A stretch of 64,000 bases of DNA. Origin: Halopseudomonas xiamenensis (GTDB lineage Bacteria > Pseudomonadota > Gammaproteobacteria > Pseudomonadales > Pseudomonadaceae). Below the pieces are notes generated by a model that worked only from the letters and a program-made list of their open reading frames with translations, had not been told where the DNA came from and searched no databases. Position 1 is the first letter of the stretch; each line of letters begins with the position of its first letter. Both the position numbers and the translations under genes were made by a program. Shown one piece after another: positions 11,616 to 21,978 of this stretch. The stretch is from NCBI RefSeq assembly GCF_014219065.1, contig NZ_JACLGO010000003.1, positions 124,001 through 188,000 of the forward strand, given 5' to 3'.

Positions 11616-12782
11616 TCAACCGGCGTCCTCGTCGCTGATGACCACTTCGCGGCCCTCACGCAACCGGTCGAGCCCTTCCAGCACCACCAGTTCCCGCTCC
11701 TGCAGACCTTCGGTCACCGCCACCTGGCCATCGGCAGCAGTGGCCCCGAGCTTGACCAGTCGGGTGAAGGCCTTGTTCTCCTGTGGGTCGATCACATACA
11801 CATAGGTGCCCCGGGAACCGAACTGCACCGCATCCGATGGAATGGTCACCACCGACGGCAAGGTTTGCAGGCGCAGGCGCACATTGACGAACTGGTTGGG
11901 GAACAGCTGGTCATCCTCGTTCTCGAACAGCGCCTTGACCCGCAGGGTGCCGGTGGCGATATCGATCTGGTTGTCCAGCGTATGCAGGCGGCCGCCGGCG
12001 AGCAGCTGCTGCTCACTGCGATCCAGCGCCTGCACCGCCAGTTCCGCACCGCTGGCCACGGCACGGCGCAGGGCCGGCACATCCGGCTCCGGGACGGTGA
12101 ACTCCACGGCGATCGGACGCATCTGGGTGATGCTCACCAGGCCCTCGGTATCACCGCTGCTCACCAGGTTGCCGGCATCCACCCGGCGTAGCCCGAGCTT
12201 GCCGGCGATGGGCGCCTCGATGCGGGTCCAGGACAACTGCAGCCGGGCATCTTCGACCTGGGCCGCGTTGGCCTTGAGGCTGCCACGCAACTCCTCCACC
12301 AGGGCACGTTGACTGGTCAGTTGCTGGCGGGCGATGGAGTCCTGCTGGTACAGCCCTTCATATAGTTCCAGGTCCGCCTGGGCGTTGGCCAGTTGTGCCT
12401 GGTTCTGCTGGGCCTGACCCTCGGCCTGGGCCAGTTGCGCCCGATAGGGCAGCGGGTCGATCTCGGCCAGCAAGGTGGCCTGTTCCACCTCGCTGCCTTC
12501 AGTGAACAGTACCCGGTTCAGTACGCCGTCGACCCGACTGCGAACCGTTACCGTGTTCAGCGGGGTGACCGTGCCGATGGACTTGATCTGCACATCCAGA
12601 CTGCCCCGTTCGACCGGAACGACACGGACCGGAACCGGCATATTCCAGGCACTGCGCTGCGGCAATGGTGCGGACGGCGGGGTTCTGCCAAGCAGATACC
12701 AGATGCCAACCAGTACCAGCAATAACGCGAGGACACCGATCAGACGTTTGTGGCGGGCGGACAGCGGTGAAGAGTCGGTCAT
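11616..12782 (-). CDS. muxA: RND efflux periplasmic adaptor (membrane fusion protein), MuxA/MdtA-like
   Basis: The 388-residue protein starts at the ATG at 12782, just before an N-terminal membrane anchor (RLIGVLALLLVLVGIWYLLG). It then shows the biotinyl-lipoyl half motifs and a helical hairpin around residues 95-175. The beta-barrel segment includes the typical phrase ATLLAEIDPLPYRAQLAQAE. It bridges permease and outer-membrane duct in the periplasm. The ribosome site is weak (AGGGG about 13 bases upstream), so the exact start is slightly uncertain. A longer in-frame extension to 12872 has no family-like sequence. It is the first gene of the pump operon, and the promoter should lie in 12783-12936. 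Confidence 0.9.
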   Translation of the reverse strand: MTDSSPLSARHKRLIGVLALLLVLVGIWYLLGRTPPSAPLPQRSAWNMPVPVRVVPVERGSLDVQIKSIGTVTPLNTVTVRSRVDGVLNRVLFTEGSEVEQATLLAEIDPLPYRAQLAQAEGQAQQNQAQLANAQADLELYEGLYQQDSIARQQLTSQRALVEELRGSLKANAAQVEDARLQLSWTRIEAPIAGKLGLRRVDAGNLVSSGDTEGLVSITQMRPIAVEFTVPEPDVPALRRAVASGAELAVQALDRSEQQLLAGGRLHTLDNQIDIATGTLRVKALFENEDDQLFPNQFVNVRLRLQTLPSVVTIPSDAVQFGSRGTYVYVIDPQENKAFTRLVKLGATAADGQVAVTEGLQERELVVLEGLDRLREGREVVISDEDAG

Positions 12783-12936
12783 GAAAAAGCACAAACCCCT
12801 ATGTAGACGGACGGGATGACAGGGCTCTGCCATGGCGGCCCGATCGGAGCAGCGGCAACAGTAAAGGATCAAAGTGCCACTTGCAAACGATTATTCTTAA
12901 CAAAAAGAAACCCCAAAGATCAGCCCTGGGATAAAC

Positions 12937-12971
12937 AAAAAAACCGCGTGCCCTGGGGACACACGGTTTTT
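12937..12971 (-). terminator. Rho-independent terminator of ppiD
   Basis: On the minus strand CCGTGTGTCC and GGCACGCGG pair into a stem of about ten base pairs with G-T pairs and a short loop. Seven T follow, and an A-run precedes it, so it may act in both directions. It lies 45 bases after the ppiD stop. Confidence 0.85.
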
Positions 12972-13016
12972 CTGCCTGGCCATCCGTGGCCGGGCGTGCG
13001 CTACTGGTTCAGGCGA

Positions 13017-14900
13017 TCAGAAGCGCTCGATATCGGCCTTTTCCTGCAGCGCCTGGCGCACCGCCGAGAAGTCCTGTTCACCGGTCTGCCCGGCAATGTA
13101 GTTGCCGTACATGGGCGAATCGGCCTCGGCCAGCGCCTCTTCCGGCGTCGACACGCCGCGCAGCTCGACGATCCACTGGCTGCCATCGGGCTGACGGAAG
13201 TGGCCGTAGACCGGCGTATCGCCAGGCTTGGGCATGGCAAACACATTACGCAGCAAGGCCTGGGACACATCGCGGTCAGAGCGGCTGATCGCCTCATGGG
13301 TGTGCCACTGATGCCCCAACTGCTCGGTCAGTGCCTCGGTTTCCAGTGCCCCTTGCTGCAGCTGGACCACCAGCTCCTGCGCCTGCTCGTCAAGCTGCCG
13401 GGCGGCCTGGCGGAATTGCAGCAGGTCGGCGATTTCCGCCCGCACCTGCTCCAGCGGGCGCTGCTCAGGAGTCAGATGCTCCTTGACCCGCACCACCGCC
13501 ACCGTATCGGCATCCAGCTCGATCAGCGGGCTGTTGCGGCGATCCAGCAGCACCTCTTCGGAGAAGGCGGCAGCCATGACTCGCGGATTGGCGGTGATAC
13601 CTTCCCCACCACTGCGCTCCAGCGGACCATGGGTCTCGATTTCCACCTCCAGCACCCTGGCCGGCTCTTCCAGGTCTTCGGACTCATAGGCCAGGTTGGC
13701 CAGCTCCTGGGATACCTCGACGAAACGGCGCGCCACCTGCTCGTTCTTCAGTTCCCGCTCCAGGCTCGGGCGCATGGATTCCAGACTGGGTACGTCCGCC
13801 GACTGCAGGTCGGTCAGCTTGATCAGGTGATAACCGTAGTCGGTGCGTACCGGCGCGGAAACCTCGTTCTCCTGCAGCGCGAACAGCGCCTGCTCGAAAT
13901 CCGGATCGAAGCTGTCATGCTCGATATAGCCCAGGTCACCCCCGCGGTTCACCGTGCCGGTGTCCTGGGACAGTTCCCTGGCCAGGGTTGCGAAGTCTTC
14001 ACCGGCATCCAGCCGCGCCTTGGCCGCCTGCGCCTGCTCGAGTGCAGCTGTCTCATCATCGCCATCGATCTCGAACAGGATATGCGCGGCCCGGCGCTGC
14101 TCGGCCAGGTTACCGACTTCACGCTGGTACAACGCTTCCAGTGCGGCCTCATCGACCTCGGCCTGGTCAAAGAAGTCGCTGCGCGACAGCGTCAGGGTTT
14201 CCAGCACGACCTGTTCCGGACTGAAGAAGTCGGCCTGATTGTCGTTGTAGTACTGCTCTACCTGCTCATCGCTGACCTCGACGGCGCCAGCATCCAGGTC
14301 CAGCTCGATCACGGCGAAATCGCGGCTCTGGCTCTCCAGACGCGCCAGCGTCTGGCGTTCCATTGGTGTGGCGAAGGCGCTGGCCTGGTAGGCATTGCGC
14401 AGTTGCGCAAGCATCAGCTCCTGGCGCACCAGCTCACGAAACGCCATGCGCGAGCTCATGCCCATGTTGCGGATCACCACGTCGAAACGGTTGGCATCGA
14501 ACTGGCCATTGACCTGGAAATCCGGCGTATTGAGCAGCATCTGGTCGATCATCTGCTCGGAGATGTTCAGCCTGGCATCCTTGGCGCCTTCCAGCAGCAC
14601 CGCGCGCTCGATCAGGCCCTGCAGTACGGAGTCGCGCAGCAGTTGCTCATCGATCATGTCCGGGTCAAATTGCTCGCCCATCTGCTGCAGTTGCTGTGTC
14701 AGCTGGCGACGCTGCAGGGACACGGCCTGTTCCAGTTCAGCCGTACTGATGACGGTTCCGTTGACCTCCGCCGCTTTCTGATCATTACTGGTGAAACGAC
14801 TGATGGACTCCCAACCGGTCAACGCGAAAATCAGCACAATGACGCCCACGATCACTTTCGCGACCCAGCTTTGCGCCCTGTCCCTCATATTTTGCAGCAT
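13017..14900 (-). CDS. ppiD: Periplasmic folding chaperone / peptidyl-prolyl isomerase, PpiD
   Basis: PpiD is an inner-membrane-anchored chaperone facing the periplasm that helps newly exported proteins. The N-terminus MLQNMRDRAQSWVAKVIVG leads into a single span (VIVGVIVLIFALTG). A SurA-N/PpiD-like helical region follows, then one parvulin domain near residues 265-355 with RAAHILFEI and the phrase SQDTGTVNRGGDLGY. The 627-residue length is normal. Two adjacent ATGs exist (14903 and 14900). The GGGGG ribosome site stands four bases before the second, which I therefore chose. It lies downstream of hupB but after that gene's terminator, so it probably has its own promoter. Confidence 0.93.
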   Translation of the reverse strand: MLQNMRDRAQSWVAKVIVGVIVLIFALTGWESISRFTSNDQKAAEVNGTVISTAELEQAVSLQRRQLTQQLQQMGEQFDPDMIDEQLLRDSVLQGLIERAVLLEGAKDARLNISEQMIDQMLLNTPDFQVNGQFDANRFDVVIRNMGMSSRMAFRELVRQELMLAQLRNAYQASAFATPMERQTLARLESQSRDFAVIELDLDAGAVEVSDEQVEQYYNDNQADFFSPEQVVLETLTLSRSDFFDQAEVDEAALEALYQREVGNLAEQRRAAHILFEIDGDDETAALEQAQAAKARLDAGEDFATLARELSQDTGTVNRGGDLGYIEHDSFDPDFEQALFALQENEVSAPVRTDYGYHLIKLTDLQSADVPSLESMRPSLERELKNEQVARRFVEVSQELANLAYESEDLEEPARVLEVEIETHGPLERSGGEGITANPRVMAAAFSEEVLLDRRNSPLIELDADTVAVVRVKEHLTPEQRPLEQVRAEIADLLQFRQAARQLDEQAQELVVQLQQGALETEALTEQLGHQWHTHEAISRSDRDVSQALLRNVFAMPKPGDTPVYGHFRQPDGSQWIVELRGVSTPEEALAEADSPMYGNYIAGQTGEQDFSAVRQALQEKADIERF

Positions 14901-14992
14901 CATGCCCCCAAATCTTCTGGTCAGTCGCCTGTGATTCGGCGACAAGGCCGGTAGATCATGCTCTACCCGCCGATCCTAAATCCTGTACAAAC

Positions 14993-15024
14993 AAAAAAGG
15001 CGCACCGGAATGATGCGCCTTTCG
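14993..15024 (-). terminator. Rho-independent terminator of hupB
   Basis: On the minus strand AAGGCGCA pairs with TGCGCCTT around a nine-base loop, followed by a run of six T. It lies about 100 bases after the hupB stop and before the ppiD start. Confidence 0.88.
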
Positions 15025-15124
15025 GGAACTGACTGAACCTCTGTGTCTTTCCTGCTGACCAGGAGTCCAAACGCATGCGGCACATGGTGCGGTGCCGACA
15101 TGTCCTGTCAGTTGCGGGACGCTA

Positions 15125-15397
15125 TCAGTTGACGGCGTCCTTGAGTGCCTTACCAGCCTTGAAGCCAGGAATCTTGGCTGCGCTGATTTCAATCGGCTCG
15201 CCAGTTTGCGGGTTGCGACCAGTGCGGGCAGCGCGCTCCTTGACAGCAAAGGTACCAAAGCCCACCAGCACAACCGAATCACCTGCCTTCAGAGCACCAG
15301 TCACGGACTCGATGACGGCGTCCAGAGCACGACCGGCAGCAGCTTTCGGAATATCGGCAGATGCAGCGATGGCATCGATCAGTTCAGACTTGTTCAC
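15125..15397 (-). CDS. hupB: DNA-binding protein HU-beta
   Basis: The 90-residue protein is a nucleoid-shaping histone-like protein that bends DNA without sequence specificity as a dimer. It begins [17 protein letters not shown] and contains the conserved arm motif [13 protein letters not shown] chose the GTG at 15397: AGGGGA stands seven bases before it, and the first residues then match HU-beta proteins. An in-frame ATG eight codons earlier lacks a ribosome site. It has its own strong promoter and terminator, and lies between lon and ppiD. Confidence 0.97.
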   Translation of the reverse strand: MNKSELIDAIAASADIPKAAAGRALDAVIESVTGALKAGDSVVLVGFGTFAVKERAARTGRNPQTGEPIEISAAKIPGFKAGKALKDAVN

Positions 15398-15502
15398 TCT
15401 AAGTCCCCTTATACATTTCAATGAGTTGATTAGTCGTTATGTAAGCTTGTGGTTCTAGCAACGCTGTAGCCAGTCAGCATACCTGCTTGGGTCGAAGCAC
15501 GC

Positions 15503-15532
15503 TTTATATCAAGCGGTCAAAAACCGTGTCAA
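15503..15532 (-). promoter_or_regulatory. Sigma-70 promoter of hupB
   Basis: On the minus strand there is a perfect -35 TTGACA (15527-15532) and a -10 TATAAA (15503-15508), separated by 18 bases and about 105 bases before the GTG start. Confidence 0.75.
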
Positions 15533-15608
15533 GGAATGCTTGCGGTAACGGCGGCATCGCCGCTGGATCAGGGTTTACCGCCCTGACCCAATACCGGCTA
15601 GCTTACCA

Positions 15609-18008
15609 TCAATGCGTACTGATGCGGCCTTTTGCATCGGCATTATGAGGCTCTTCCTTGGCAACAATCTCATCCCCTTCCTCCTTCAGGGGCTTCGGCA
15701 TGTATTGCAGCGCAATCTGCAGCACCTCGTCAATCCATTTCGCCGGGATGATTTCGATATCCTGCTTGATATTGTCGGGAATCTCCTTGAGATCCTTGAG
15801 ATTGTCATGGGGAATCACCACGGTGCGGATGCCGCCACGGTGCGCCGCCAGCAGTTTTTCCTTGAGACCACCGATCGGCAGTACCTGGCCACGCAGAGTG
15901 ATTTCCCCGGTCATGGCCACATCGGCCCGTACCGGAATCCTGCTCAGCGCCGAGACCAGGGCCGTGCACATACCAATACCGGCACTGGGGCCGTCCTTCG
16001 GCGTGGCGCCCTCGGGCACGTGGATATGGATGTCGTGCTTCTCATGGAAGTCGCTGGCAATCCCCAGGCTGGCGGCCCGGCTGCGCACCACGGTCAGCGC
16101 CGCACTGATCGACTCCTGCATCACGTCACCCAGCGAGCCGGTCTTGATCTGCCGGCCCTTGCCCGGCATCACCGCCGCCTCGATGCTCAGCAGCTCACCA
16201 CCGACCTGAGTCCAGGCCAGCCCGGTGACCTGGCCGATCTGGTCGGCCTCCTCGGCCAGCCCGTACTTGAACTTGTGCACGCCCAGATGCTGCTCCAATA
16301 GCGCCGCATCCACTACCACCGGGCTACTTTTCGCCTGCTCGGCGTGCTCGCGCACCACCTTGCGGCAGACCTTGGCGATCTGGCGCTCCAAGCCCCGTAC
16401 GCCGGCTTCGCGGGTGTAGTAGCGGATCAGGTCACGCAGCGACTCGGTACTGAAGGTCAGCTCATCCGGCTTCAGGCCGTTGTTCCTGATCTGCTTGGGC
16501 ACCAGGTAACGCTGGGCGATATTGATCTTCTCATCCTCGGTGTAGCCCGGAATCCGGATGACCTCCATGCGGTCGAGCAGCGGCGCCGGGATATTCATCG
16601 AGTTGGAAGTGCAGATGAACATGACATCCGACAGGTCATAGTCCACTTCCAGATAGTGGTCGCTGAAGGCGTGGTTCTGTTCCGGGTCCAGCACCTCGAG
16701 CAGAGCCGAGGACGGATCGCCGCGCATGTCCTGGCCCATCTTGTCGATCTCGTCGAGCAGGAACAGCGGGTTCTTCACCCCGACCTTACTCATCTTCTGG
16801 ATCAGCTTGCCCGGCAGCGAGCCGATATAGGTACGGCGGTGGCCACGGATCTCCGCCTCGTCGCGCACGCCACCCAGGGCCATGCGTACGAACTTGCGGT
16901 TGGTCGCCCGCGCCAGGGACTCACCCAGCGAGGTCTTGCCCACGCCGGGCGGCCCGACCAGGCACAGCACAGGCCCCTTGAGCTTGCGCACGCGCTTCTG
17001 CACGGCGAGGTACTCAATGATGCGTTCCTTGACCTCTTCCAGGCCGTAGTGATCGCTCTCCAGCACCTTCTCCGCATGCTTGAGATCATGCCGTACCCGG
17101 CTGGACTTGTTCCACGGCACGTTGCACAGCCACTCGATATAGGAACGCACCACAGTGGCCTCGGCGGACATCGGCGACATCATCTTCAGCTTGTTCAGCT
17201 CGGTGGTGGCCTTGTCCTTCGCTTCCTTGCTCATGCCGACGTCCTCAATCCGGCGCTGCAGTTCGTCCAGCTCGCTGCCACCCTCGTCGAGACCGCCCAT
17301 TTCCTTCTGGATGGCCTTCATCTGTTCGTTCAGATAGTACTCGCGCTGGCTGCGCTCCATCTGCTTCTTGACCCGGCCACGGATGCGCTTCTCCACCTGC
17401 AGCAGATCGATCTCGGTATCCAGCACGCCCAGCACATGCTCGACCCGTTCACGCAGCGAGGTGATCTCCAGGATCGCCTGCTTCTGCTCGACCTTGAGAT
17501 TCAGGTGCGCGGCCATGGTATCGACCAGGCGCCGCGGATCATCGATGCCCGCCAGCGAACTGACGGCCTCGGCGGGAATTTTCTTGCCCAGATTGACGAA
17601 CTGCTCGAACTGGCTCATCAGGGTGCGCACCAGCACCTCGGCCTCGCGCTCGTCCAGCGGCGCCTCGTCGATCAGCGACACGCTGGCCTGCTGGTAGCCG
17701 TCCATCTCCTCGATATGCTCGACACGGGCCCGTTGCTCACCCTCGACCAGGACCTTGACCGTACCGTCGGGCAGCTTCAGCAGCTGCAGTATGGTTGCCA
17801 TGGTGCCCAGGCCGTACAGCGCAGCGGGCGCCGGGTCGTCGTCCGCCGGGTTGCGCTGGGTCAGCAGCAGCACCTGCTTGTCCCCGACCATCGCGGCCTC
17901 CAGGGCCTCGATGGACTTGTTGCGACCAACGAACAAGGGAATGACCATGTGGGGGTACACCACCACATCACGCAGTGGCAGTAGCGGAAAAGCGCTGGGA
18001 GTCGTCAT
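15609..18008 (-). CDS. lon: ATP-dependent protease La (Lon)
   Basis: Lon degrades misfolded and regulatory proteins in the cytoplasm. The 799 residues contain the N-terminal substrate domain ([23 protein letters not shown]) and a long coiled middle. The AAA+ module has Walker [10 protein letters not shown] (Lys about 358) and [10 protein letters not shown]. The protease domain has its Ser-Lys dyad in [10 protein letters not shown] (Ser about 675) and [14 protein letters not shown]. The ATG at 18008 matches family N-termini; an upstream in-frame ATG does not. The ribosome site is poor. Lon follows clpX on the same strand after a 188-base gap containing a strong hairpin, so it may be transcribed separately. 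I could not find a convincing sigma-32 promoter. Confidence 0.97.
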   Translation of the reverse strand: MTTPSAFPLLPLRDVVVYPHMVIPLFVGRNKSIEALEAAMVGDKQVLLLTQRNPADDDPAPAALYGLGTMATILQLLKLPDGTVKVLVEGEQRARVEHIEEMDGYQQASVSLIDEAPLDEREAEVLVRTLMSQFEQFVNLGKKIPAEAVSSLAGIDDPRRLVDTMAAHLNLKVEQKQAILEITSLRERVEHVLGVLDTEIDLLQVEKRIRGRVKKQMERSQREYYLNEQMKAIQKEMGGLDEGGSELDELQRRIEDVGMSKEAKDKATTELNKLKMMSPMSAEATVVRSYIEWLCNVPWNKSSRVRHDLKHAEKVLESDHYGLEEVKERIIEYLAVQKRVRKLKGPVLCLVGPPGVGKTSLGESLARATNRKFVRMALGGVRDEAEIRGHRRTYIGSLPGKLIQKMSKVGVKNPLFLLDEIDKMGQDMRGDPSSALLEVLDPEQNHAFSDHYLEVDYDLSDVMFICTSNSMNIPAPLLDRMEVIRIPGYTEDEKINIAQRYLVPKQIRNNGLKPDELTFSTESLRDLIRYYTREAGVRGLERQIAKVCRKVVREHAEQAKSSPVVVDAALLEQHLGVHKFKYGLAEEADQIGQVTGLAWTQVGGELLSIEAAVMPGKGRQIKTGSLGDVMQESISAALTVVRSRAASLGIASDFHEKHDIHIHVPEGATPKDGPSAGIGMCTALVSALSRIPVRADVAMTGEITLRGQVLPIGGLKEKLLAAHRGGIRTVVIPHDNLKDLKEIPDNIKQDIEIIPAKWIDEVLQIALQYMPKPLKEEGDEIVAKEEPHNADAKGRISTH

Positions 18009-18162
18009 GCTTTGGGCTCGCTCGCAAGGGGGCACAGCCACAGGCCGCACCCGAAATTGAAAACACTCATGCAGTCAAGATGAGGGCGCGGGGATCAAAT
18101 TACAAGATGCATTTGGCAGCGAATGTTGCCGTACAGGCCGGTTGATGAACCAGCGAAGGGAA

Positions 18163-18188
18163 CCGCGCCGCCGGAAACGGCGGCGCGG
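18163..18188. other. Perfect GC-rich hairpin between clpX and lon
   Basis: CCGCGCCGCCG (18163-18173) and its exact complement (18178-18188) form an 11-bp stem around a four-base loop, nine bases after the clpX stop. No T-tract follows on the minus strand. It is a weak terminator, a pause site or an RNA-stabilising 3' end. Confidence 0.6.
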
Positions 18189-18196
18189 GGAACAGC

Positions 18197-19480
18197 TCAG
18201 TCCTCGGGCATGACCTTGGGCGGTTGCTCGACGGACTCGTACATCAACAGCGGCTTGGCGCTGCCATTGATGACATTCTCGTCGATCACCACCTTGCTGA
18301 CGTGCTCGGCCGAGGGGATCTCGTACATGGTGTCCAGCAACACGCTTTCCAGGATGGAACGCAGGCCACGGGCACCGGTCTTGCGCTTGAGCGCACGCTG
18401 GGCGATCGCTTTCAGTGCATCGGTACGGAACTCCAGCTCCACCCCTTCCATCTCGAACAGCCGGGCATACTGCTTGGTCAGCGAGTTCTTCGGCTCGGTG
18501 AGGATCTGGATCAATGCATCCTCGTCCAGCTCGGCCAGCGTCGCGATCACCGGCAGACGACCGACGAACTCGGGAATCAGGCCAAAACGCACCAGATCAT
18601 CCGGCTCGACGTCCATCAGGGTTTCGCCGATCTTCTTGCCGCCATCCTTGCTGCGCACGCTGGCATTGAAGCCGATGCCGCTCTTCTCGGAACGGTCGCG
18701 GATGACTTTCTCCAGACCGGCGAAGGCACCACCGCAGATGAACAGGATGTTGCGCGTATCGACCTGCAGGAACTCCTGCTGCGGATGCTTGCGCCCACCC
18801 TGCGGCGGAACCGAGGCCACGGTGCCCTCGATCAGCTTCAGCAGCGCCTGCTGCACGCCCTCGCCCGAGACATCACGGGTGATCGACGGGTTGTCGGACT
18901 TGCGCGAGATCTTGTCGATCTCGTCGATGTAGACGATACCCATCTGGGCCTTCTCCACATCGTAGTCGCACTTCTGCAGCAGCTTCTGGATGATGTTCTC
19001 GACATCCTCACCGACGTAACCGGCCTCGGTCAGCGTGGTGGCGTCGGCGATGGTGAACGGCACGTTCAGCAATCGCGCCAGGGTTTCGGCCAGCAGGGTC
19101 TTGCCCGAACCGGTCGGACCTATGACCAGGATGTTGCTCTTGCCCAGCTCGACGTCATCCTTGCCTTCACGCTGGTTGAGTCGCTTGTAGTGGTTGTATA
19201 CCGCCACCGACAGCACCTTCTTGGCCTGTTGCTGGCCAATCACGTACTGGTCGAGGATGCCACAGATCTCCATGGGCGAAGGCAGCTTCTGCTCACCGCT
19301 GTCGCTCTGGCTTTCCTGCACCTCTTCACGAATGATGTCGTTACACAGATCGACACACTCGTCACAAATAAATACGGAGGGGCCGGCAATCAGCTTGCGC
19401 ACTTCATGCTGGCTCTTGCCGCAGAAGGAGCAATACAGCAGTTTGCCGTTGTCGTCACCCTTCCCAGTCATATCTGTCAT
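18197..19480 (-). CDS. clpX: ATP-dependent Clp protease ATP-binding subunit ClpX
   Basis: ClpX is a hexameric AAA+ unfoldase that feeds tagged proteins to ClpP. The 427 residues begin with a four-cysteine zinc-binding domain ([11 protein letters not shown] ... FICDECVD). Walker A GPTGSGKT and Walker [10 protein letters not shown] follow. The pore motif GYVGEDVE and the [18 protein letters not shown] segment are also present. An ATG at 19480 and another three codons later are both possible; family N-termini favour the first. It lies downstream of clpP on the same strand, the usual partner arrangement. Confidence 0.97.
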   Translation of the reverse strand: MTDMTGKGDDNGKLLYCSFCGKSQHEVRKLIAGPSVFICDECVDLCNDIIREEVQESQSDSGEQKLPSPMEICGILDQYVIGQQQAKKVLSVAVYNHYKRLNQREGKDDVELGKSNILVIGPTGSGKTLLAETLARLLNVPFTIADATTLTEAGYVGEDVENIIQKLLQKCDYDVEKAQMGIVYIDEIDKISRKSDNPSITRDVSGEGVQQALLKLIEGTVASVPPQGGRKHPQQEFLQVDTRNILFICGGAFAGLEKVIRDRSEKSGIGFNASVRSKDGGKKIGETLMDVEPDDLVRFGLIPEFVGRLPVIATLAELDEDALIQILTEPKNSLTKQYARLFEMEGVELEFRTDALKAIAQRALKRKTGARGLRSILESVLLDTMYEIPSAEHVSKVVIDENVINGSAKPLLMYESVEQPPKVMPED

Positions 19481-19600
19481 CTAAAACCCCTGCTTGCAGA
19501 TCACTCTTTGGACAAAGATGAGGGCTGCCAAGCCTCTTTGCAAGTGCAATCCATCCAGCCCGTACCGGCAATGCCTGTCTGGCCGTAGGAACATGGAAGA

Positions 19601-19620
19601 GCCCGGGCTGTTGCCCGGGC
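19601..19620. other. GC hairpin between clpP and clpX
   Basis: GCCCGGGC occurs twice around the four-base loop TGTT, giving an 8-bp perfect stem 23 bases after the clpP stop. It lacks a T-run, so it probably attenuates or protects rather than fully terminates. Confidence 0.55.
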
Positions 19621-19643
19621 CGTTGAACCGGTGCGTCAGACCG

Positions 19644-20285
19644 TCATTCGGCGCTCGGACGGCTTTCCAGCATCTGGTCGATCAGACCGTATTCCACCGC
19701 TTCGGAGGCGCTCATGAAACGGTCACGATCGGTATCGCGGGCGATCACGTCCAGCGGCTGGCCGGTGTGGTGGGCCAGCACCTTGTTCAGGCGCTCGCGA
19801 ATGTAGAGGATTTCCCGGGCATGGATCTCGATATCCGAGGCCTGGCCCTGGAAACCACCAAGCGGCTGGTGGATCATCACCCGCGAATGCGGCAGTGCGA
19901 AGCGCTTGCCGGCAGCACCACCGGCCAGCAGGAAGGCGCCCATGCTGCACGCCTGACCGATGCACAGGGTACTGACGTTGGGCTTGATGAACTGCATGGT
20001 GTCGTAGATCGCCATGCCGGCGGTCACCGAACCACCGGGCGAGTTGATGTACAGGTGAATGTCCTTGTCCGGGTTCTCCGACTCCAGGAACAGCAACTGC
20101 GCCACCACCAGATTGGCCATGTAGTCTTCTACCTGACCGACCAGGAAGATCACCCGCTCCTTGAGCAGACGCGAATAGATGTCATAGGAACGCTCACCCC
20201 GTGCCGACTGTTCGACGACCATGGGCACAAGGCCGCCTGCGGCCTGGATTTCCGGCGGTAACCCGGTATAGCTGTTATGAATCAT
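19644..20285 (-). CDS. clpP: ATP-dependent Clp protease proteolytic subunit ClpP
   Basis: ClpP is the serine protease barrel that degrades proteins unfolded by ClpX or ClpA. The catalytic triad is visible: Ser114 in GQACSMGA, His139 in [12 protein letters not shown], and Asp about 188 in [12 protein letters not shown]. The 213-residue length includes a short propeptide. The sequence [25 protein letters not shown] matches Pseudomonas ClpP closely as I remember it. It lies between tig (upstream, 92 bases) and clpX, with a strong hairpin in each gap. Confidence 0.97.
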   Translation of the reverse strand: MIHNSYTGLPPEIQAAGGLVPMVVEQSARGERSYDIYSRLLKERVIFLVGQVEDYMANLVVAQLLFLESENPDKDIHLYINSPGGSVTAGMAIYDTMQFIKPNVSTLCIGQACSMGAFLLAGGAAGKRFALPHSRVMIHQPLGGFQGQASDIEIHAREILYIRERLNKVLAHHTGQPLDVIARDTDRDRFMSASEAVEYGLIDQMLESRPSAE

Positions 20286-20328
20286 GCTCTGGTGTCACTC
20301 CAATTTGCCTGTCGCCTGCATAAACACA

Positions 20329-20352
20329 TGAGCCAGCCCGAAGGCTGGCTCA
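20329..20352. other. Perfect 10-bp hairpin between tig and clpP
   Basis: TGAGCCAGCC (20329-20338) and GGCTGGCTCA (20343-20352) flank a CGAA/TTCG tetraloop, an unusually stable RNA hairpin. It stands 25 bases after the tig stop and has no following T-run. Confidence 0.6.
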
Positions 20353-20377
20353 ATGCACTGCGTAACATCAGCGAGGA

Positions 20378-21718
20378 TTATTCGTCTGTGCTGCTCTGCG
20401 CTTCGTCGTCAGCCTGGGCGGGTTGAGCCGGCTTGACTGCCTCTTCGTAGGCAACCTGCTTGTCGGTCACCTTGGCCTGCTGCAGCACAGTATCCACGAC
20501 TTGCTCTTCCAGCACAACCGACTGGATCTCGGCCAGCTGTTGCTCGTTCTGCATGTACCAGTTCACCACCTGCTCGGGCTCCTGGTAGGCCGAGGCCAGA
20601 TCCTCGATCATCGCGCGAACACGGTCGTTGTCCGGCTTGATCTCGTTCTGCTTGACGATCTCGGCGACGATCAGACCCAGGCTCACACGACGCTTGGCCT
20701 GCTCTTCAAACAGTTCCGCCGGCAGTTGGCTCGGATCGATGTTGGCACCACCGAACTGCTGCACAGCCTGGACGCGCAGACGATCGATCTCGCTGCTGAT
20801 CAGCGCCTTGGGCACCTCGATCTCATTGGTGCTCAGCAGGCCATCCATGACCTGGTTCTTGGTCTTGGACTTGATTGCCTGGCGCAGCTCGCGCTCCATG
20901 TTCTTGCGCACTTCGGCGCGGAAGCCTTCGACACCACCCTCTTCCACACCGAAGCGGGCGAAGAATTCATCATTCAGCTCGGGCAGCTGGGCAGCAGCCA
21001 CTTCGTGGACGATGATCTCGAACTCGGCGGCCTTGCCGGCCAGTTCCAGGTTCTGATAGTCCTCGGGGAAGGTGACGCTGACAGTACGGGTTTCGCCTGC
21101 CTTGGCGCCGACCAGGCCATCCTCGAAACCGGGGATCATGCGACCGGAGCCCAGCACCAGCTTGCTGTTGCTGGCGGTGCCGCCCTGGAAGGCTTCGCCG
21201 TCGATGCGACCGGTGAAGTCGATGGTCAGTTGATCGTCGTTCTCGGCGGCACGCTCTACGGCTTCATAGCTGGTGTGCTGCTTGCGCAGGATTTCCAGCA
21301 TGTTTTCCAGATCGGCGTCGGTCACTTCGGCATCGATGCGCTCTACGGCGATCTGCGAGAAGTCGCCCAGGGTCACTTCCGGGTACACTTCGAAAGTGGC
21401 GGTATATTCGAAATCCTTGCCTTCGTCGAGCGACTTGGGCTCGACGCTCGGCGCGCCAGCCGGGTTCAGCTTTTCCTGAACGACTGCTTCATAGAACGAA
21501 GACTGGATGACTTCGCCGATGACTTCCTGACGTGCGGATGCACCAAAGCGCTTGCGAATCACGCTCATCGGCACCTTGCCCGGACGGAAACCATCAACAC
21601 GTGCACGGCTAGCTGTCTGCTGCAGGCGCTTGTTGACTTCATTTTCGATGCGCTCGGCAGGAATGCCGACAGTCATACGGCGCTCAAGACCGGAGATGGT
21701 TTCAACCGAAACTTGCAT
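20378..21718 (-). CDS. tig: Trigger factor, ribosome-associated chaperone
   Basis: Trigger factor binds the ribosome at protein L23 and shields nascent chains. The 446 residues have the ribosome-binding domain with signature [17 protein letters not shown] (about residues 44-60). The FKBP-like isomerase domain follows ([21 protein letters not shown] ... [16 protein letters not shown]), then the helical chaperone arms. The acidic C-terminus [10 protein letters not shown] is common in the family. I chose the ATG at 21718 ([14 protein letters not shown]), with GAGG eight bases before it, over an in-frame start eight codons upstream. It heads the tig-clpP-clpX series. Confidence 0.97.
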   Translation of the reverse strand: MQVSVETISGLERRMTVGIPAERIENEVNKRLQQTASRARVDGFRPGKVPMSVIRKRFGASARQEVIGEVIQSSFYEAVVQEKLNPAGAPSVEPKSLDEGKDFEYTATFEVYPEVTLGDFSQIAVERIDAEVTDADLENMLEILRKQHTSYEAVERAAENDDQLTIDFTGRIDGEAFQGGTASNSKLVLGSGRMIPGFEDGLVGAKAGETRTVSVTFPEDYQNLELAGKAAEFEIIVHEVAAAQLPELNDEFFARFGVEEGGVEGFRAEVRKNMERELRQAIKSKTKNQVMDGLLSTNEIEVPKALISSEIDRLRVQAVQQFGGANIDPSQLPAELFEEQAKRRVSLGLIVAEIVKQNEIKPDNDRVRAMIEDLASAYQEPEQVVNWYMQNEQQLAEIQSVVLEEQVVDTVLQQAKVTDKQVAYEEAVKPAQPAQADDEAQSSTDE

Positions 21719-21768
21719 GTAGAGTCCTCGTTGAACAGACAATGTATGTGAATAAATAAAAGGCGGAC

Positions 21769-21797
21769 ATTCTAGTCGCTCACGCAGCGGAAGTCAT
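21769..21797 (-). promoter_or_regulatory. Sigma-70 promoter of tig (clp series)
   Basis: On the minus strand -35 ATGACT (21792-21797) and -10 TAGAAT (21769-21774) are 17 bases apart. Transcription would start about 45 bases before the tig ATG. Confidence 0.55.
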
Positions 21798-21978
21798 CAT
21801 CCCGACACGCCTTAGACATAGAGTTTTTCCCACGGTTGTCGCACATGGCCGGCATAGACGGCTCCAGCACCAGCCATGCCCCTACCAGCCTATTCATTGA
21901 ATCTTTGCTCCCGTCCTGGCTCGTAATATCTAGCAACGGCGAAATCACGCCGAGCAGCCGCGAACAGGAAATGGAGCC

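Noticed and set aside
12816-14954. A 712-codon plus-strand frame opposite ppiD
   Set aside because: PpiD is complete on the minus strand with a terminator and a ribosome site; the plus frame has none.
18009-18162. A heat-shock (sigma-32) promoter upstream of lon
   Set aside because: CTTG- and CCCC-like elements occur, but the spacing is about seven bases, not 13-17.
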